From contig NZ_CP043875.1 in assembly GCF_032878975.1 (NCBI RefSeq), positions 1,418,370 to 1,482,369 of the forward strand: 64,000 nt of DNA, read 5' to 3'. Both the position numbers and the translations under genes were made by a program. Below, in pieces: positions 25,261 to 33,820 of the stretch (its first letter is position 1; every line of letters starts with the position of its first letter). The stretch comes from Methanoplanus sp. FWC-SCC4. GTDB lineage: Archaea; Halobacteriota; Methanomicrobia; Methanomicrobiales; Methanomicrobiaceae. The notes under the pieces are model-generated. The model had not been told where the DNA came from and ran no database searches. It saw only the letters and a program-made list of their open reading frames with translations.

Positions 25261-28200
25261 CTAATACGTTATATCGTAATCGTAAACAAAACCTGTATAA
25301 TCAACACCATGCCTTGAATCCATGGCAAGATCCATGTTTCCTAAATCATCAGGCATGAGTCCGTACAGATGCACACCTGATGTAGTCTTCCCGTCAGATA
25401 TGGTAAAGCCGTCTGCAGCAAGTGCCATATAGCCTCTGCGATTTGAAACTGTGACGACCAGAGTTGATCTTACTTCATCATAGAATATAAGGCCGCCCGG
25501 ATATCCAGTGCCAAGATAAACGCCGTTTTTGTATACATTAAAGGCCATATCCAGATCACTGCCGTAAACAGAGCCGCCTGATAGTGATATCCGGCCATTT
25601 ATAACGTCAGACGGGTTTTCAAACCGTACAACATCACCGTCAGCAAGTGTGTAATCACTACCCCCTACTCTGACATATGAAAGGTCACCTGAAGATACCA
25701 GTTCAAGATAACCTCCCTGGCCAAGTGTTCCCGTTTTTTTGTTAAAGGTTGAAAGAACTATATCCGTAAGAGGACCGGTGAAATCTACAGTTATTAAATT
25801 CTCCTTTGTCTCGGTTGACCTGCCTTCACCATTTGAGGCTGTCAGCGAAACCGTGTATGTACCGGGGAAACTGTATGTGTGCCCCGGATTTTGTGAAGAA
25901 TGTGTTTTTCCGTCTCCAAAATTCCACTCCCAGTTTTCAGGATCATTTGTGGAAGTGTCGGTAAACTGAACAAATAATGGTGCATTTCCGGAATTTTGAC
26001 TATAAGTAAAGTCCGCAACAGGAGGCTTCGGGACATATGAAATAATCTCGTAGCTTTCTGCTGAAGCCTTTGCATATATCATCGGATCTACCCTTAATAG
26101 TCCCGTGCTGTCAGGAGCCACATTAAACAGTCTGACTTCAGATGAATCAACCGGCCACCAGTTCATCAAAACCTCACCGTCATATTCAAAGTATGAGGGA
26201 ATTTCACGGCTGTAAGGAACTACGAGGTCAAGTGTGGAGATTGTGTCAACAGCATTTCCTACATATACTGTTCCAATTCTGCCAAAACCCGCCAGTGAAC
26301 CGTCAATATACACATCTGCATCAGATGCCCCAAACTGATTTACAGCACCGGAGTTTATCTCAACAGGCACCCACTGGTCACTATTGAGGACTATTCTTAC
26401 ATCAGATCCCTGACTTATATCATGACGGACTCCGCCGATTGTGATAAAAGAATACAAAGAGTCAACCTTAAAGGCCAGACTTCCTCCGGAATTGAAGTAA
26501 GCGTCCCTTGCGGTGTTTAATGTGAAATCCTTCTTTGAACAGCAGTCCTCCTGGCAGAAAGAATCGACAAATCTTCTCTCAAAACTGCCCGAAGACCATT
26601 CAAGATGCAATAAGGCATATCCGTTATTCTCATACATCTTCACCCTTACAGGATGGGTTCCCCGCATCAGATGTATTGTCCCTGAAATTTCCTTTGCCGG
26701 GTGAAGACCCCAGTTGTCAATCAGAGGTGTATCACCATCGGTGACATCATCAATCCAGAGTTTTGAGCCGTCATCAGAAGTCAGGTAAAATGTGTAATCA
26801 TCCTCCTGTTCTATGAAGAGGTACCCTTCATAAATAACACTGAACTTATTATCCTTACCTACGAGGGGAACCGGCCAGTTTGAAATATCACTTTCATATC
26901 CGATACCAACAGACGCACTGTCGGCAAACCGGAGTCTTGAATCAACCCTTTCAACAGCTGTTCCTGTGAAATCACTTGTCGGATAGTAGTAGCCTTTTAT
27001 TCCGGAATCACCACATGGGAGAGAAGAAAGGACATTTATGTAACCGGTCTTATTTTCAATACCAAAACCATAGCTGTTTTCAACCCTTAAACTGACATCA
27101 AAAAGTCCTGAACTGACATATGTATGAACGGGATTTTGTTCTGTTGAAGTACTGCCGTCACCAAAGTCCCAGTACCACGATGCCGGTGAACCCGCTGAAA
27201 TATCGGTGAAACTGACAGTTAATGGAGCATTTCCCGTGTTTAGATCAGATATGAAATCCGCTTCAGGTCCCAAACAGCAGTCCTCCTGACAGAATGACTC
27301 AGTTATTTTTCTTTCAAATTTTGAGGAAGACCATTCAAGTCTTAATACGGCAGCACCCGTCTGCTCATACATCTTTATTTTTACCCGGTGATTCCCCTGC
27401 GTGAGATGAACTGTTGAAGACTTTGTATTTGGTGGATGCTGCCCCCAGTTGTCAATTACCGGAGTATCGGTATCTTTCGTATTGTCTATCCACAAATATG
27501 AACCATCATCAGAAGTCAGATAAAATGTATAGTCATCCTCATCGTCTATTACAACATAGCCTTCGTAAATTACTCCGAAGTAGTCATTCTGATTAATGAC
27601 AGGAACAGGCCAGTTGTTCATGTCGGAGTTTGAGTATCCGTAACTTAATGCAGTCTCATCCGCAAAATAAATCCTTTTATCCGTCCTCTCAACAGGTGTA
27701 CCGCTAAATTTGACATTTGAATAGTAGTAACCTTTCAGACCTTCCGCAGTGCAGGACAGTGAAGGCAGGACTGTAATGTATGAAGTCTTTGTTTCTGTAT
27801 CAAAGAGTCCGTCAGGGGTAGATACTCTCAGACTCACAGTGAATATGCCAAATGTGGTGTAAGTGTGATCCGGATTTTGAAGCGTTGAACTGTTCCCGTC
27901 ACCAAAGTCCCATAACCAGCTGTCAACAGGGCCTGAAGACAGGTCGGTGAAGGAAACATCCAGCGGGGCACCTCCGGATAAAGAACTACCGGAGAAATTT
28001 GCAACAGGCGGTATTACTGATGAAGGAGTCTGTGTAGGATAAGGCTTTATGGTAGGAATTACAGCACTTGTATTTTCTCCAAGCAAATAGAGAATTGCCG
28101 GCTCTTCGCGATTTTGTGTATTTAAAACAACTATACTGTCAGGAACAGAAGTTAACGGAATTCGAATAGATTCACTGTTTTCAAGCTGATCCCAGTCATC

Positions 28201-28476
28201 ACCGGATATTCTTTTAAATTCCGAAGTTTTATCGACACCATCTAAAATTATTTTTGTCCTGTCCCTTAATAACGGATCACCGCCTTCATGTGATAGTACA
28301 AAATAATCTTGGCCGTTCTCCGTTATTACCTCAGATCGCAAATTAACAGCAGGGGCATCATCAGACTGGTAATCAAAAAAATATGTAATCCCAATAACGC
28401 CTATTACTGCCGCAAAAACACCAATGAGCAGTATCACTCCGACAACTTCAGAAATGCCCGCAGTTTCCTTTTCCAT
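25261..28476 (-). CDS. Giant type IV pilin-like surface protein with PKD and PA14 domains
   Basis: A 1071-residue surface protein. The N-terminus is a class III (prepilin) signal, MEKETAGISEVVGVILLIGV, with one hydrophobic helix. The ectodomain then has PKD1 (about 155-235, WLWDFGDG), PA14-1 (235-395), PKD2 (400-485, WYWDFGDG), PA14-2 (487-645), a beta-rich linker (650-815), PKD3 (820-900, WEWNFGDG) and a C-terminal beta domain. PA14 modules bind carbohydrate in many adhesins; PKD domains act as spacers. CQEDCC follows each PA14. It would be exported, cleaved by prepilin peptidase and held by its helix in a pilus or membrane. Third gene of a three-pilin cluster, 31 bp after the second. Confidence 0.85.
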   Translation of the reverse strand: MEKETAGISEVVGVILLIGVFAAVIGVIGITYFFDYQSDDAPAVNLRSEVITENGQDYFVLSHEGGDPLLRDRTKIILDGVDKTSEFKRISGDDWDQLENSESIRIPLTSVPDSIVVLNTQNREEPAILYLLGENTSAVIPTIKPYPTQTPSSVIPPVANFSGSSLSGGAPLDVSFTDLSSGPVDSWLWDFGDGNSSTLQNPDHTYTTFGIFTVSLRVSTPDGLFDTETKTSYITVLPSLSCTAEGLKGYYYSNVKFSGTPVERTDKRIYFADETALSYGYSNSDMNNWPVPVINQNDYFGVIYEGYVVIDDEDDYTFYLTSDDGSYLWIDNTKDTDTPVIDNWGQHPPNTKSSTVHLTQGNHRVKIKMYEQTGAAVLRLEWSSSKFERKITESFCQEDCCLGPEADFISDLNTGNAPLTVSFTDISAGSPASWYWDFGDGSTSTEQNPVHTYVSSGLFDVSLRVENSYGFGIENKTGYINVLSSLPCGDSGIKGYYYPTSDFTGTAVERVDSRLRFADSASVGIGYESDISNWPVPLVGKDNKFSVIYEGYLFIEQEDDYTFYLTSDDGSKLWIDDVTDGDTPLIDNWGLHPAKEISGTIHLMRGTHPVRVKMYENNGYALLHLEWSSGSFERRFVDSFCQEDCCSKKDFTLNTARDAYFNSGGSLAFKVDSLYSFITIGGVRHDISQGSDVRIVLNSDQWVPVEINSGAVNQFGASDADVYIDGSLAGFGRIGTVYVGNAVDTISTLDLVVPYSREIPSYFEYDGEVLMNWWPVDSSEVRLFNVAPDSTGLLRVDPMIYAKASAESYEIISYVPKPPVADFTYSQNSGNAPLFVQFTDTSTNDPENWEWNFGDGKTHSSQNPGHTYSFPGTYTVSLTASNGEGRSTETKENLITVDFTGPLTDIVLSTFNKKTGTLGQGGYLELVSSGDLSYVRVGGSDYTLADGDVVRFENPSDVINGRISLSGGSVYGSDLDMAFNVYKNGVYLGTGYPGGLIFYDEVRSTLVVTVSNRRGYMALAADGFTISDGKTTSGVHLYGLMPDDLGNMDLAMDSRHGVDYTGFVYDYDITY

Positions 28477-28507
28477 TTTTTTAGCACCCCGGATCGTAAA
28501 TATCTGG

Positions 28508-29359
28508 TTAATTATTTCTTTTAACCTCTACAAGAGCAGTATTGGAAAAAGATCCTTCTGTTGCGTTGTAGGCAATTACAGTTACCGAAATGCTCGTCGG
28601 AAGATCACTTGCACTCAGTATTAAATTCAGTTCATCAACCATGACCTCATAGACATTTGACCCGAGTGTTGTGTTAAGTGACATCTCCCTGGCATACGCA
28701 TTACGGTTTCCGGCGCCCAGATCCTCATAATTATATATTACCGCATGAACCCGGTCTGGGATAAATGACTGATTTATCTCAGTCACAAGTACCGCCTCAC
28801 CAAGTCTTGATTCAAGTTCAGCATTTAATTCATCAGTATCAATAATTTCAACAGGTGTTGAAAATGTATCAGCAGGAACTATTATGTCTCCGGTACCTGT
28901 ATCAGAAGGTGAATATTCCCCTGTCTTATTGTAATATACCGAAGATGATGTCAGGAGCGTTTCTGTCCCATATCCTGTAAATACTAAATTAACACTCAGA
29001 GGACGTGGGGAAGCCCCGTAGTCATAATAAAGGGAACCGCCTGACTGCCATACATCACCACCGCCCTCCAGAACAAAATCTGCGGTTTTATCCTCATAGC
29101 CGGAACCGGAATCGACCAGAATACTAAAAGAACCTATCTTAAGTTCATCTCCGCCATTATGATAAATGTAGAATTTGCCGGGAGTGCTGCCAAACCCTGA
29201 TAGTATGTCCACTTTTGGAACCGGCTGTGGGGGTGTGCCTGAAAACAGAATTACTGAAATTATCGCAACACCGGCAACTGCAAGGGATATCAGGACTATC
29301 GCACCAACAATCTCAGATACACCTTCTTCATTTTTTATGAAACTTTCAAATCCCGTTAT
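28508..29359 (-). CDS. Type IV pilin-like protein with non-canonical (AUA) start
   Basis: The coding frame has a perfect prepilin N-terminus (SFIKNEEGVSEIVGAIVLIS, then a hydrophobic helix ending in LFSGTPPQP) and a secreted beta-rich body (VDILSGFGSTPGKFYIYHNG; C-terminal VTVIAYNATEGSFSNTALVE). A frame starting at GTG 29212 would remove the signal and is not credible. Upstream in frame there is no ATG, GTG or TTG before the stop TAA at 29360-29362. The codon after that stop is ATA at 29357-29359, preceded by a GGTGG ribosome-binding site. One G-to-A change would turn an ATG into this ATA. It is either a genuine AUA start, a sequence error or a weakened gene. 283 residues if started there. 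Confidence 0.75.
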   Translation of the reverse strand: MTGFESFIKNEEGVSEIVGAIVLISLAVAGVAIISVILFSGTPPQPVPKVDILSGFGSTPGKFYIYHNGGDELKIGSFSILVDSGSGYEDKTADFVLEGGGDVWQSGGSLYYDYGASPRPLSVNLVFTGYGTETLLTSSSVYYNKTGEYSPSDTGTGDIIVPADTFSTPVEIIDTDELNAELESRLGEAVLVTEINQSFIPDRVHAVIYNYEDLGAGNRNAYAREMSLNTTLGSNVYEVMVDELNLILSASDLPTSISVTVIAYNATEGSFSNTALVEVKRNN

Positions 29360-29378
29360 TTACACCACCAGATATTTT

Positions 29379-30317
29379 TTACTCTATTGCAGAGGCAACA
29401 TTTTGAAGCCAGACATTGTAATCCGCACGATATACATCAAGTTCAACATCATTGGATGCCCCGGAAACATCAGGTCCGTGCACATTTGCAGAAACAATAT
29501 TGCCGGCAACCCTCAGTTCACACCAGTTTGACGTGCCCTCTCTTGCAAGCGTGTTTTTAAAAACACGCTCCCAGCAGTCAGCCTCATCGGCATTTTCACA
29601 ATAAACAGTGATTGTGACTTTTTTTGCCTGCCTTTTGCCGGAGAGATACTGCGGTGCCTGTTTAAGCCTTGCCTCAACCCTCAACGGGCCTGATCCTCCA
29701 AGGAACTGCTCACCAGAAACTGATACGGGAGTTATCTGGACAGCGGCTTTTCCGCCGACATTGTATATGGAAACAAGCGGATCCACTCTTATTGTAATTC
29801 CACTGTCCTGAAGCAGAAATACACCTCCCATCTGGTAATAATAGTCCTGTTCAACCCAGTAATTGTTCTGTGAACTGTATTTTAAAATTCCAAGAGTGGT
29901 GTTTAACACCTCTTCACCCTCATTCATTGTCACTCTGATACTTCCGTGGTTTTTGTCCACACTCATTGTACCTGAAGATGGGATCGGCGTAAAAAAAGGC
30001 ATGATATCACTGCCCCCGGTATAAAATCCTCCGCTCGTTCCAAGATCAAAGGAATTAGCAAGCGTCACACCGTAGGTCGGGTATTTCAGGGAACTGCCCG
30101 TATAAGAACCAACAGAATTGATCCAAAGGGAATCAAGAGAGATCTTAAAGTCAACAAAACGGTTTTTAATATCGTTCATATGCTTAATCTCATTCTCACG
30201 GCCCTGGGACGGGATTTCATATATCAGATAAACGGACATAGCCACCACTATCAAACCTAAAATCAATATGAAACCAACAACCTCTGACAAACCGTCTTCC
30301 CTGTCAATATGATACAT
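29379..30317 (-). CDS. Type IV pilin-like secreted protein
   Basis: A 312-residue protein and first gene of the pilin cluster. The N-terminus MYHIDREDGLSEVVGFILIL is a class III signal, followed by a hydrophobic helix (LIVVAMSVYLIYEI). The rest is a large extracellular domain with beta-strand character and few cysteines (YCENADEADCWERVFKN). It resembles archaeal pilin-like proteins whose ectodomain is uncharacterised (the DUF7289-like group). The second pilin gene starts 19 bp downstream. Export and surface anchoring are inferred; assembly genes (ATPase, platform protein) are not in this window. Confidence 0.82.
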   Translation of the reverse strand: MYHIDREDGLSEVVGFILILGLIVVAMSVYLIYEIPSQGRENEIKHMNDIKNRFVDFKISLDSLWINSVGSYTGSSLKYPTYGVTLANSFDLGTSGGFYTGGSDIMPFFTPIPSSGTMSVDKNHGSIRVTMNEGEEVLNTTLGILKYSSQNNYWVEQDYYYQMGGVFLLQDSGITIRVDPLVSIYNVGGKAAVQITPVSVSGEQFLGGSGPLRVEARLKQAPQYLSGKRQAKKVTITVYCENADEADCWERVFKNTLAREGTSNWCELRVAGNIVSANVHGPDVSGASNDVELDVYRADYNVWLQNVASAIE

Positions 30318-30335
30318 AGCCGATTACCTGATTTT

Positions 30336-30381
30336 ATATTTGCAGCAAACAAAGGAAACATTTCCGGAATTCTGCAAATAT
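30336..30381. promoter_or_regulatory. Nested inverted repeat at the pilin cluster promoter
   Basis: ATATTTGCAG (30336-30345) and CTGCAAATAT (30372-30381) form a perfect 10-bp dyad with a 26-bp spacer. A second dyad GGAAA-CA-TTTCC (30354-30365) sits almost concentrically inside it. The left arm overlaps a minus-strand TATA-like AAATATAAAA 15-25 bp before the first pilin ATG. It could be an operator or, if transcription starts further upstream, a 5'-UTR hairpin. Confidence 0.5.
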
Positions 30382-30510
30382 CATTCATGTAAATAATGAA
30401 GGCAGCAGCTTAATAAAAATTAGTGCTGAATGATGCCAAAAAATTACAGTTCATGTAAATCTTACATGCCGTTTTTTAATCTAAATACATACCCTGAGAC
30501 TGTGTGATAC

Positions 30511-30520
30511 CTATATATTG
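30511..30520 (+). promoter_or_regulatory. TATA box of lysS
   Basis: CTATATATTG is centred at about 30515, placing the transcription start near 30541 and giving a short leader of about 10 nt before ATG 30551. The operon lysS-radical SAM-uppS would be driven from here. Confidence 0.5.
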
Positions 30521-30550
30521 TTAATCTAATACAGACAAGATATAAGGCAC

Positions 30551-32089
30551 ATGCAAATAACAGGTGGAAACTCATCAGAGAAGATACACTGGGCGGATGT
30601 CTGCGCAGCAAACGTAAATCAGGACATCCCTCACAGGATTGCAACAGGGATTACCCCTTCAGGCCCAATTCATATAGGAAATATGCGTGAAGTGGTGACA
30701 GGTGACCTGGTCTACAAGGCAATGGTCAAAAAAGGCCTTGATACAGAGCTCATCTATAACGCAGATGACTTTGATCCTTTAAGAAAAGTCTACCCTTTCC
30801 TTCCACAAAGCTACGAACAATATATAGGAAGACCTATCTGTGACATTCCATGCCCCTGCGGCAAACATGCAAACTACGCAGAACATTTTCTTGAGCCGTT
30901 TTTACAGGCACTTGAAGAGCTGGATGTAAAACCTGTTGTCATGCGCTCAAGTGAACTTTACAGATCAGGAAAATATACAGAGCAGATAAAGACTGTTCTT
31001 GAAAATTCTGAAGAAATAAAAGAAATATTAGAGCGTGTATCCAGGAGAAAACTTCCGGACACATGGGTTCCATTCTACCCGATATGTAAAAAATGCAAAA
31101 AAATAAGCAATGCCGAAATTCTGGGTCATGACCCTGAAAATCATATCGTAAAATACAGGTGTGACTGCGGATATGAAGGGGATTGCGACTATTCAAAAGG
31201 GGAAGGAAAACTGGTATGGCGTGTGGACTGGCCGATGAGATGGGCAGCTCTGGACGTTACAGTCGAACCTTTTGGAAAGGATCATGCAGCAGCAGGAGGT
31301 TCATATGATACAGGAAAAGAGATCGTCGAGAAGATCTTTGGAGGAAATGCTCCTTATCCTGTACAGTATGAATGGATAAGTCTGAAGGGCAAAGGTGCAA
31401 TGGCATCATCAACAGGAGTTGCAATTACAATAACCTCAATGCTGGAAATTGTTCCACCTGATGTTTTGAGATACCTCATTGCCAGAAGCAAACCAGAAAA
31501 GGCAATCAACTTTGATCCGGGGATGGGCCTTTTAACACTTATCGATGAATATGCAAAAGTTGCGGAAAATGCAGATTCACGTGAGTATGAACTCTCTAAA
31601 ATCTCAAACCTCGCAACTGACATTCCGTTCCGTCACCTTGTAACAGTTGTCCAGATTGCAAAGGATGACGAGGCAATATTTGATGTGCTTGAAAGAAGCG
31701 GCTATAATGTTGAAAACAGGGAAGCGGTTTTAAAGAGGGCACAGCGTGCAAAGATCTGGGTTGACAAGTATGCACCTGAAATGGTCAGGTTCACAGTCCA
31801 AAAGGATATGCCTAAAGAGTTTTCCTTTACAGAACCGGAATTATCAGCAATTAAATTATTGTCTGAAAACCTCTCCGCAGTTGAAGAGTGGAATGCTGAA
31901 AATCTGCACAATGCAATATACAGTGCAGGAAATGAGTCTGAAATAGGTCCAAAGGGTCTTTTCACCTGTATATACATCTCAATCTTGGGACAAAAACGCG
32001 GACCACGTGCAGGCTGGTTCCTTGAGGCACTTGGACGCGATTTTGTTACAAAGAGAATCTCTGAAGCGGTGAACACCGGTGCTCAGTAA
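30551..32089 (+). CDS. lysS: Lysyl-tRNA synthetase, class I
   Basis: Archaeal class I LysRS, 512 residues. It has the Rossmann core with the HIGH-type motif SGPIHIGNMREVVTGD (HIGN at 41-44), the zinc segment CDIPCPCGKHANYAEH and CKKCKKISNAE / CDCGYEGDCD, the active-site DWPMRWAALDVTVEPFGKDH, and a KMSKS-equivalent KGKGAMASS at 279-287. The C-terminal helical cage (residues 340-512) reads the anticodon. The next gene starts inside its last 11 bp, so it heads an operon with a radical SAM protein and a cis-prenyltransferase. Confidence 0.97.
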   Translation: MQITGGNSSEKIHWADVCAANVNQDIPHRIATGITPSGPIHIGNMREVVTGDLVYKAMVKKGLDTELIYNADDFDPLRKVYPFLPQSYEQYIGRPICDIPCPCGKHANYAEHFLEPFLQALEELDVKPVVMRSSELYRSGKYTEQIKTVLENSEEIKEILERVSRRKLPDTWVPFYPICKKCKKISNAEILGHDPENHIVKYRCDCGYEGDCDYSKGEGKLVWRVDWPMRWAALDVTVEPFGKDHAAAGGSYDTGKEIVEKIFGGNAPYPVQYEWISLKGKGAMASSTGVAITITSMLEIVPPDVLRYLIARSKPEKAINFDPGMGLLTLIDEYAKVAENADSREYELSKISNLATDIPFRHLVTVVQIAKDDEAIFDVLERSGYNVENREAVLKRAQRAKIWVDKYAPEMVRFTVQKDMPKEFSFTEPELSAIKLLSENLSAVEEWNAENLHNAIYSAGNESEIGPKGLFTCIYISILGQKRGPRAGWFLEALGRDFVTKRISEAVNTGAQ

Positions 32090-33047
32090 GGGATGTAAAC
32101 AGTGCCACATCGGCGCAAAGATGGTTCTGTTTGTAACAGGCATATGCGGAAAAGACTGCTGGTACTGTCCTATATCCTATGAAAGAAAAGGAAAAGACAA
32201 TACATACGCAAATGACCGTCTTGTTAAATCCGACAGGGACATAATTGACGAAGCAAAGATGATGGGTGCGCTTGGAACAGGGGTTACCGGCGGGGAGGCA
32301 CTTTTGGACATGGATAAAGTCACAAGATACTGCCGTCTCCTGAAAGATGAATTCGGGCCGGAACACCACATCCATCTTTATACAGGAACCGCACCAAGCA
32401 CTACAAAACTTAATGCCTTAAAAGGACTCGTTGACGAGATCAGGATGCATCCACCACAGGAGATGTGGGAAAATATCCTCGATACTGACTACATCAGAGC
32501 CGCAAAAGAGGCTAAAGAGATGGGATTTGAAGTGACGATTGAAGTTCCTTCACTCCCCGGTCTGAAACATCTCATTCAGGCTCTCCCGTACATTGATTAT
32601 CTGAATATAAATGAGCTTGAATGGAGCGAAACAAACGCAAAATGTATGAGAGAACAGGGATACAGCCTTGAGGATGATTATCACAATGCAGTTCCCGGAG
32701 CTATGGAATGGGCAAAGGAACTTCTCTCAGCCAACAAAAAAGTTCACTGGTGTTCATCAACATTTAAGGATTCTGTTCAGCTTAGAGAGCGCCTGAAAAG
32801 AATTGCACAAAACACGGCAAGGGAATTTGATGAAATTACAGAAGACGGGACTGTTGTCTACGGATTCTGGATACCGGAAGATAAACTGCCTGATGATCTC
32901 GAAGAAAATATGTATCAGGAGTTTGACGATCATATTGAACTTGCCTGGTGGCTTTTATCTGATTATCCTGATGATTTCCCGGGAGAGAAAAAGATCATTG
33001 AAAGATATCCAAATGACGGTATGATTGTAGAGGTGACACCCCTTTGA
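32079..33047 (+). CDS. Radical SAM protein
   Basis: A 322-residue radical SAM enzyme. The cluster motif is FVTGICGKDCWYCPISYERK (C-x3-C-x2-C) near residue 23, with a GGEALLDMD SAM-contact segment and a C-terminal half without extra ferredoxin Cys groups. A short Cys pair at the N-terminus (SKGCKQCHIGAKM) is notable. The GTG start overlaps lysS by 11 bp, and the stop overlaps the TTG start of the cis-prenyltransferase (TTGA), so all three are translationally coupled. The substrate is unknown. It resembles an uncharacterised group conserved in methanogens. Confidence 0.85.
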   Translation: MLSKGCKQCHIGAKMVLFVTGICGKDCWYCPISYERKGKDNTYANDRLVKSDRDIIDEAKMMGALGTGVTGGEALLDMDKVTRYCRLLKDEFGPEHHIHLYTGTAPSTTKLNALKGLVDEIRMHPPQEMWENILDTDYIRAAKEAKEMGFEVTIEVPSLPGLKHLIQALPYIDYLNINELEWSETNAKCMREQGYSLEDDYHNAVPGAMEWAKELLSANKKVHWCSSTFKDSVQLRERLKRIAQNTAREFDEITEDGTVVYGFWIPEDKLPDDLEENMYQEFDDHIELAWWLLSDYPDDFPGEKKIIERYPNDGMIVEVTPL

Positions 33048-33820
33048 TACAAAAGCCAAGAGAAATTATCGACAAGATATATGAAAGGCATCTTATAAGC
33101 CAGTGCAAACATACTCCAAAACATATAGCAATAATACAGGACGGAAACAGAAGGTTTGCAAAGGAAAAAGGAGTCGATGTTTCTGTTGGCCACAAACTTG
33201 GTGCAAGAAAAACAGAGAAGGTGCTTGAATGGGCTCAGGAAATGGGTGTCCGCCATATAACACTCTACTGTTTTTCAACCGAAAATTTCAACAGATCAGA
33301 GTATGAACTAAAAGAGCTCTTTGATCTGTTTACAGAAAAAGCCCTTGCAATAGCTAAGGACGAACGTGTAAACAAAAATAAAATCAGAATACAGATGGTG
33401 GGAAACAGGGAACTTGTTCCTACCGGCTTAATGGAAAAAATCGAACATGTTGAACAGTTAACAAAAGATCATGAAGGGTTTACAATAAATCTTGCATTGG
33501 CCTACGGCGGCAGAAATGAGATCCTCATTGCAACACGCTCGATATTAGAAAAAGTAAAGGCTGGCGAATTAAAGCCTGAAGATATAACTACAAAGACAAT
33601 TGAAGAGAATCTCTACCAGGAAATAAATATTCCGCCTGTAGATCTGATAATAAGAACAGGTAATGAAAAAAGAACATCAAACTTTCTGCCCTGGCTTGCA
33701 AACGGCAATGAATCAGCGGTATATTTCTGCGCACCCTACTGGCCGGTTTTTCGTAAAATAGATCTCCTGCGCGGCATCAGGGTATATGATCAGCGTATAA
33801 AAAACAGTCATTTGCCATAA
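33044..33820 (+). CDS. uppS: cis-Prenyltransferase (Z-isoprenyl diphosphate synthase), catalytic subunit
   Basis: Elongates allylic diphosphates with isopentenyl-PP in cis to make the polyprenol carrier for glycan synthesis. The 258-residue protein has the active-site loop HIAIIQDGNRRFAKEKG (catalytic Asp33), VRHITLYCFSTENFNRSEYE, LALAYGGRNEI, the conserved DLIIRTGNEKRTSNFLPW and the WPVFRKIDLLRGIR end. The start is TTG at 33044, preceded by GAGGTG. Its own C-terminus (YDQRIKNSHLP) lacks an RxG motif. It overlaps by 13 bp a convergent degenerate paralog, which may be its regulatory subunit. Third gene of the lysS operon. Confidence 0.95.
   Translation: MIQKPREIIDKIYERHLISQCKHTPKHIAIIQDGNRRFAKEKGVDVSVGHKLGARKTEKVLEWAQEMGVRHITLYCFSTENFNRSEYELKELFDLFTEKALAIAKDERVNKNKIRIQMVGNRELVPTGLMEKIEHVEQLTKDHEGFTINLALAYGGRNEILIATRSILEKVKAGELKPEDITTKTIEENLYQEINIPPVDLIIRTGNEKRTSNFLPWLANGNESAVYFCAPYWPVFRKIDLLRGIRVYDQRIKNSHLP

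Noticed and set aside
28508-29212. Pilin gene beginning at GTG 29212
   Set aside because: This would cut off the prepilin signal and membrane helix that are in frame upstream; the true start must lie near 29359.
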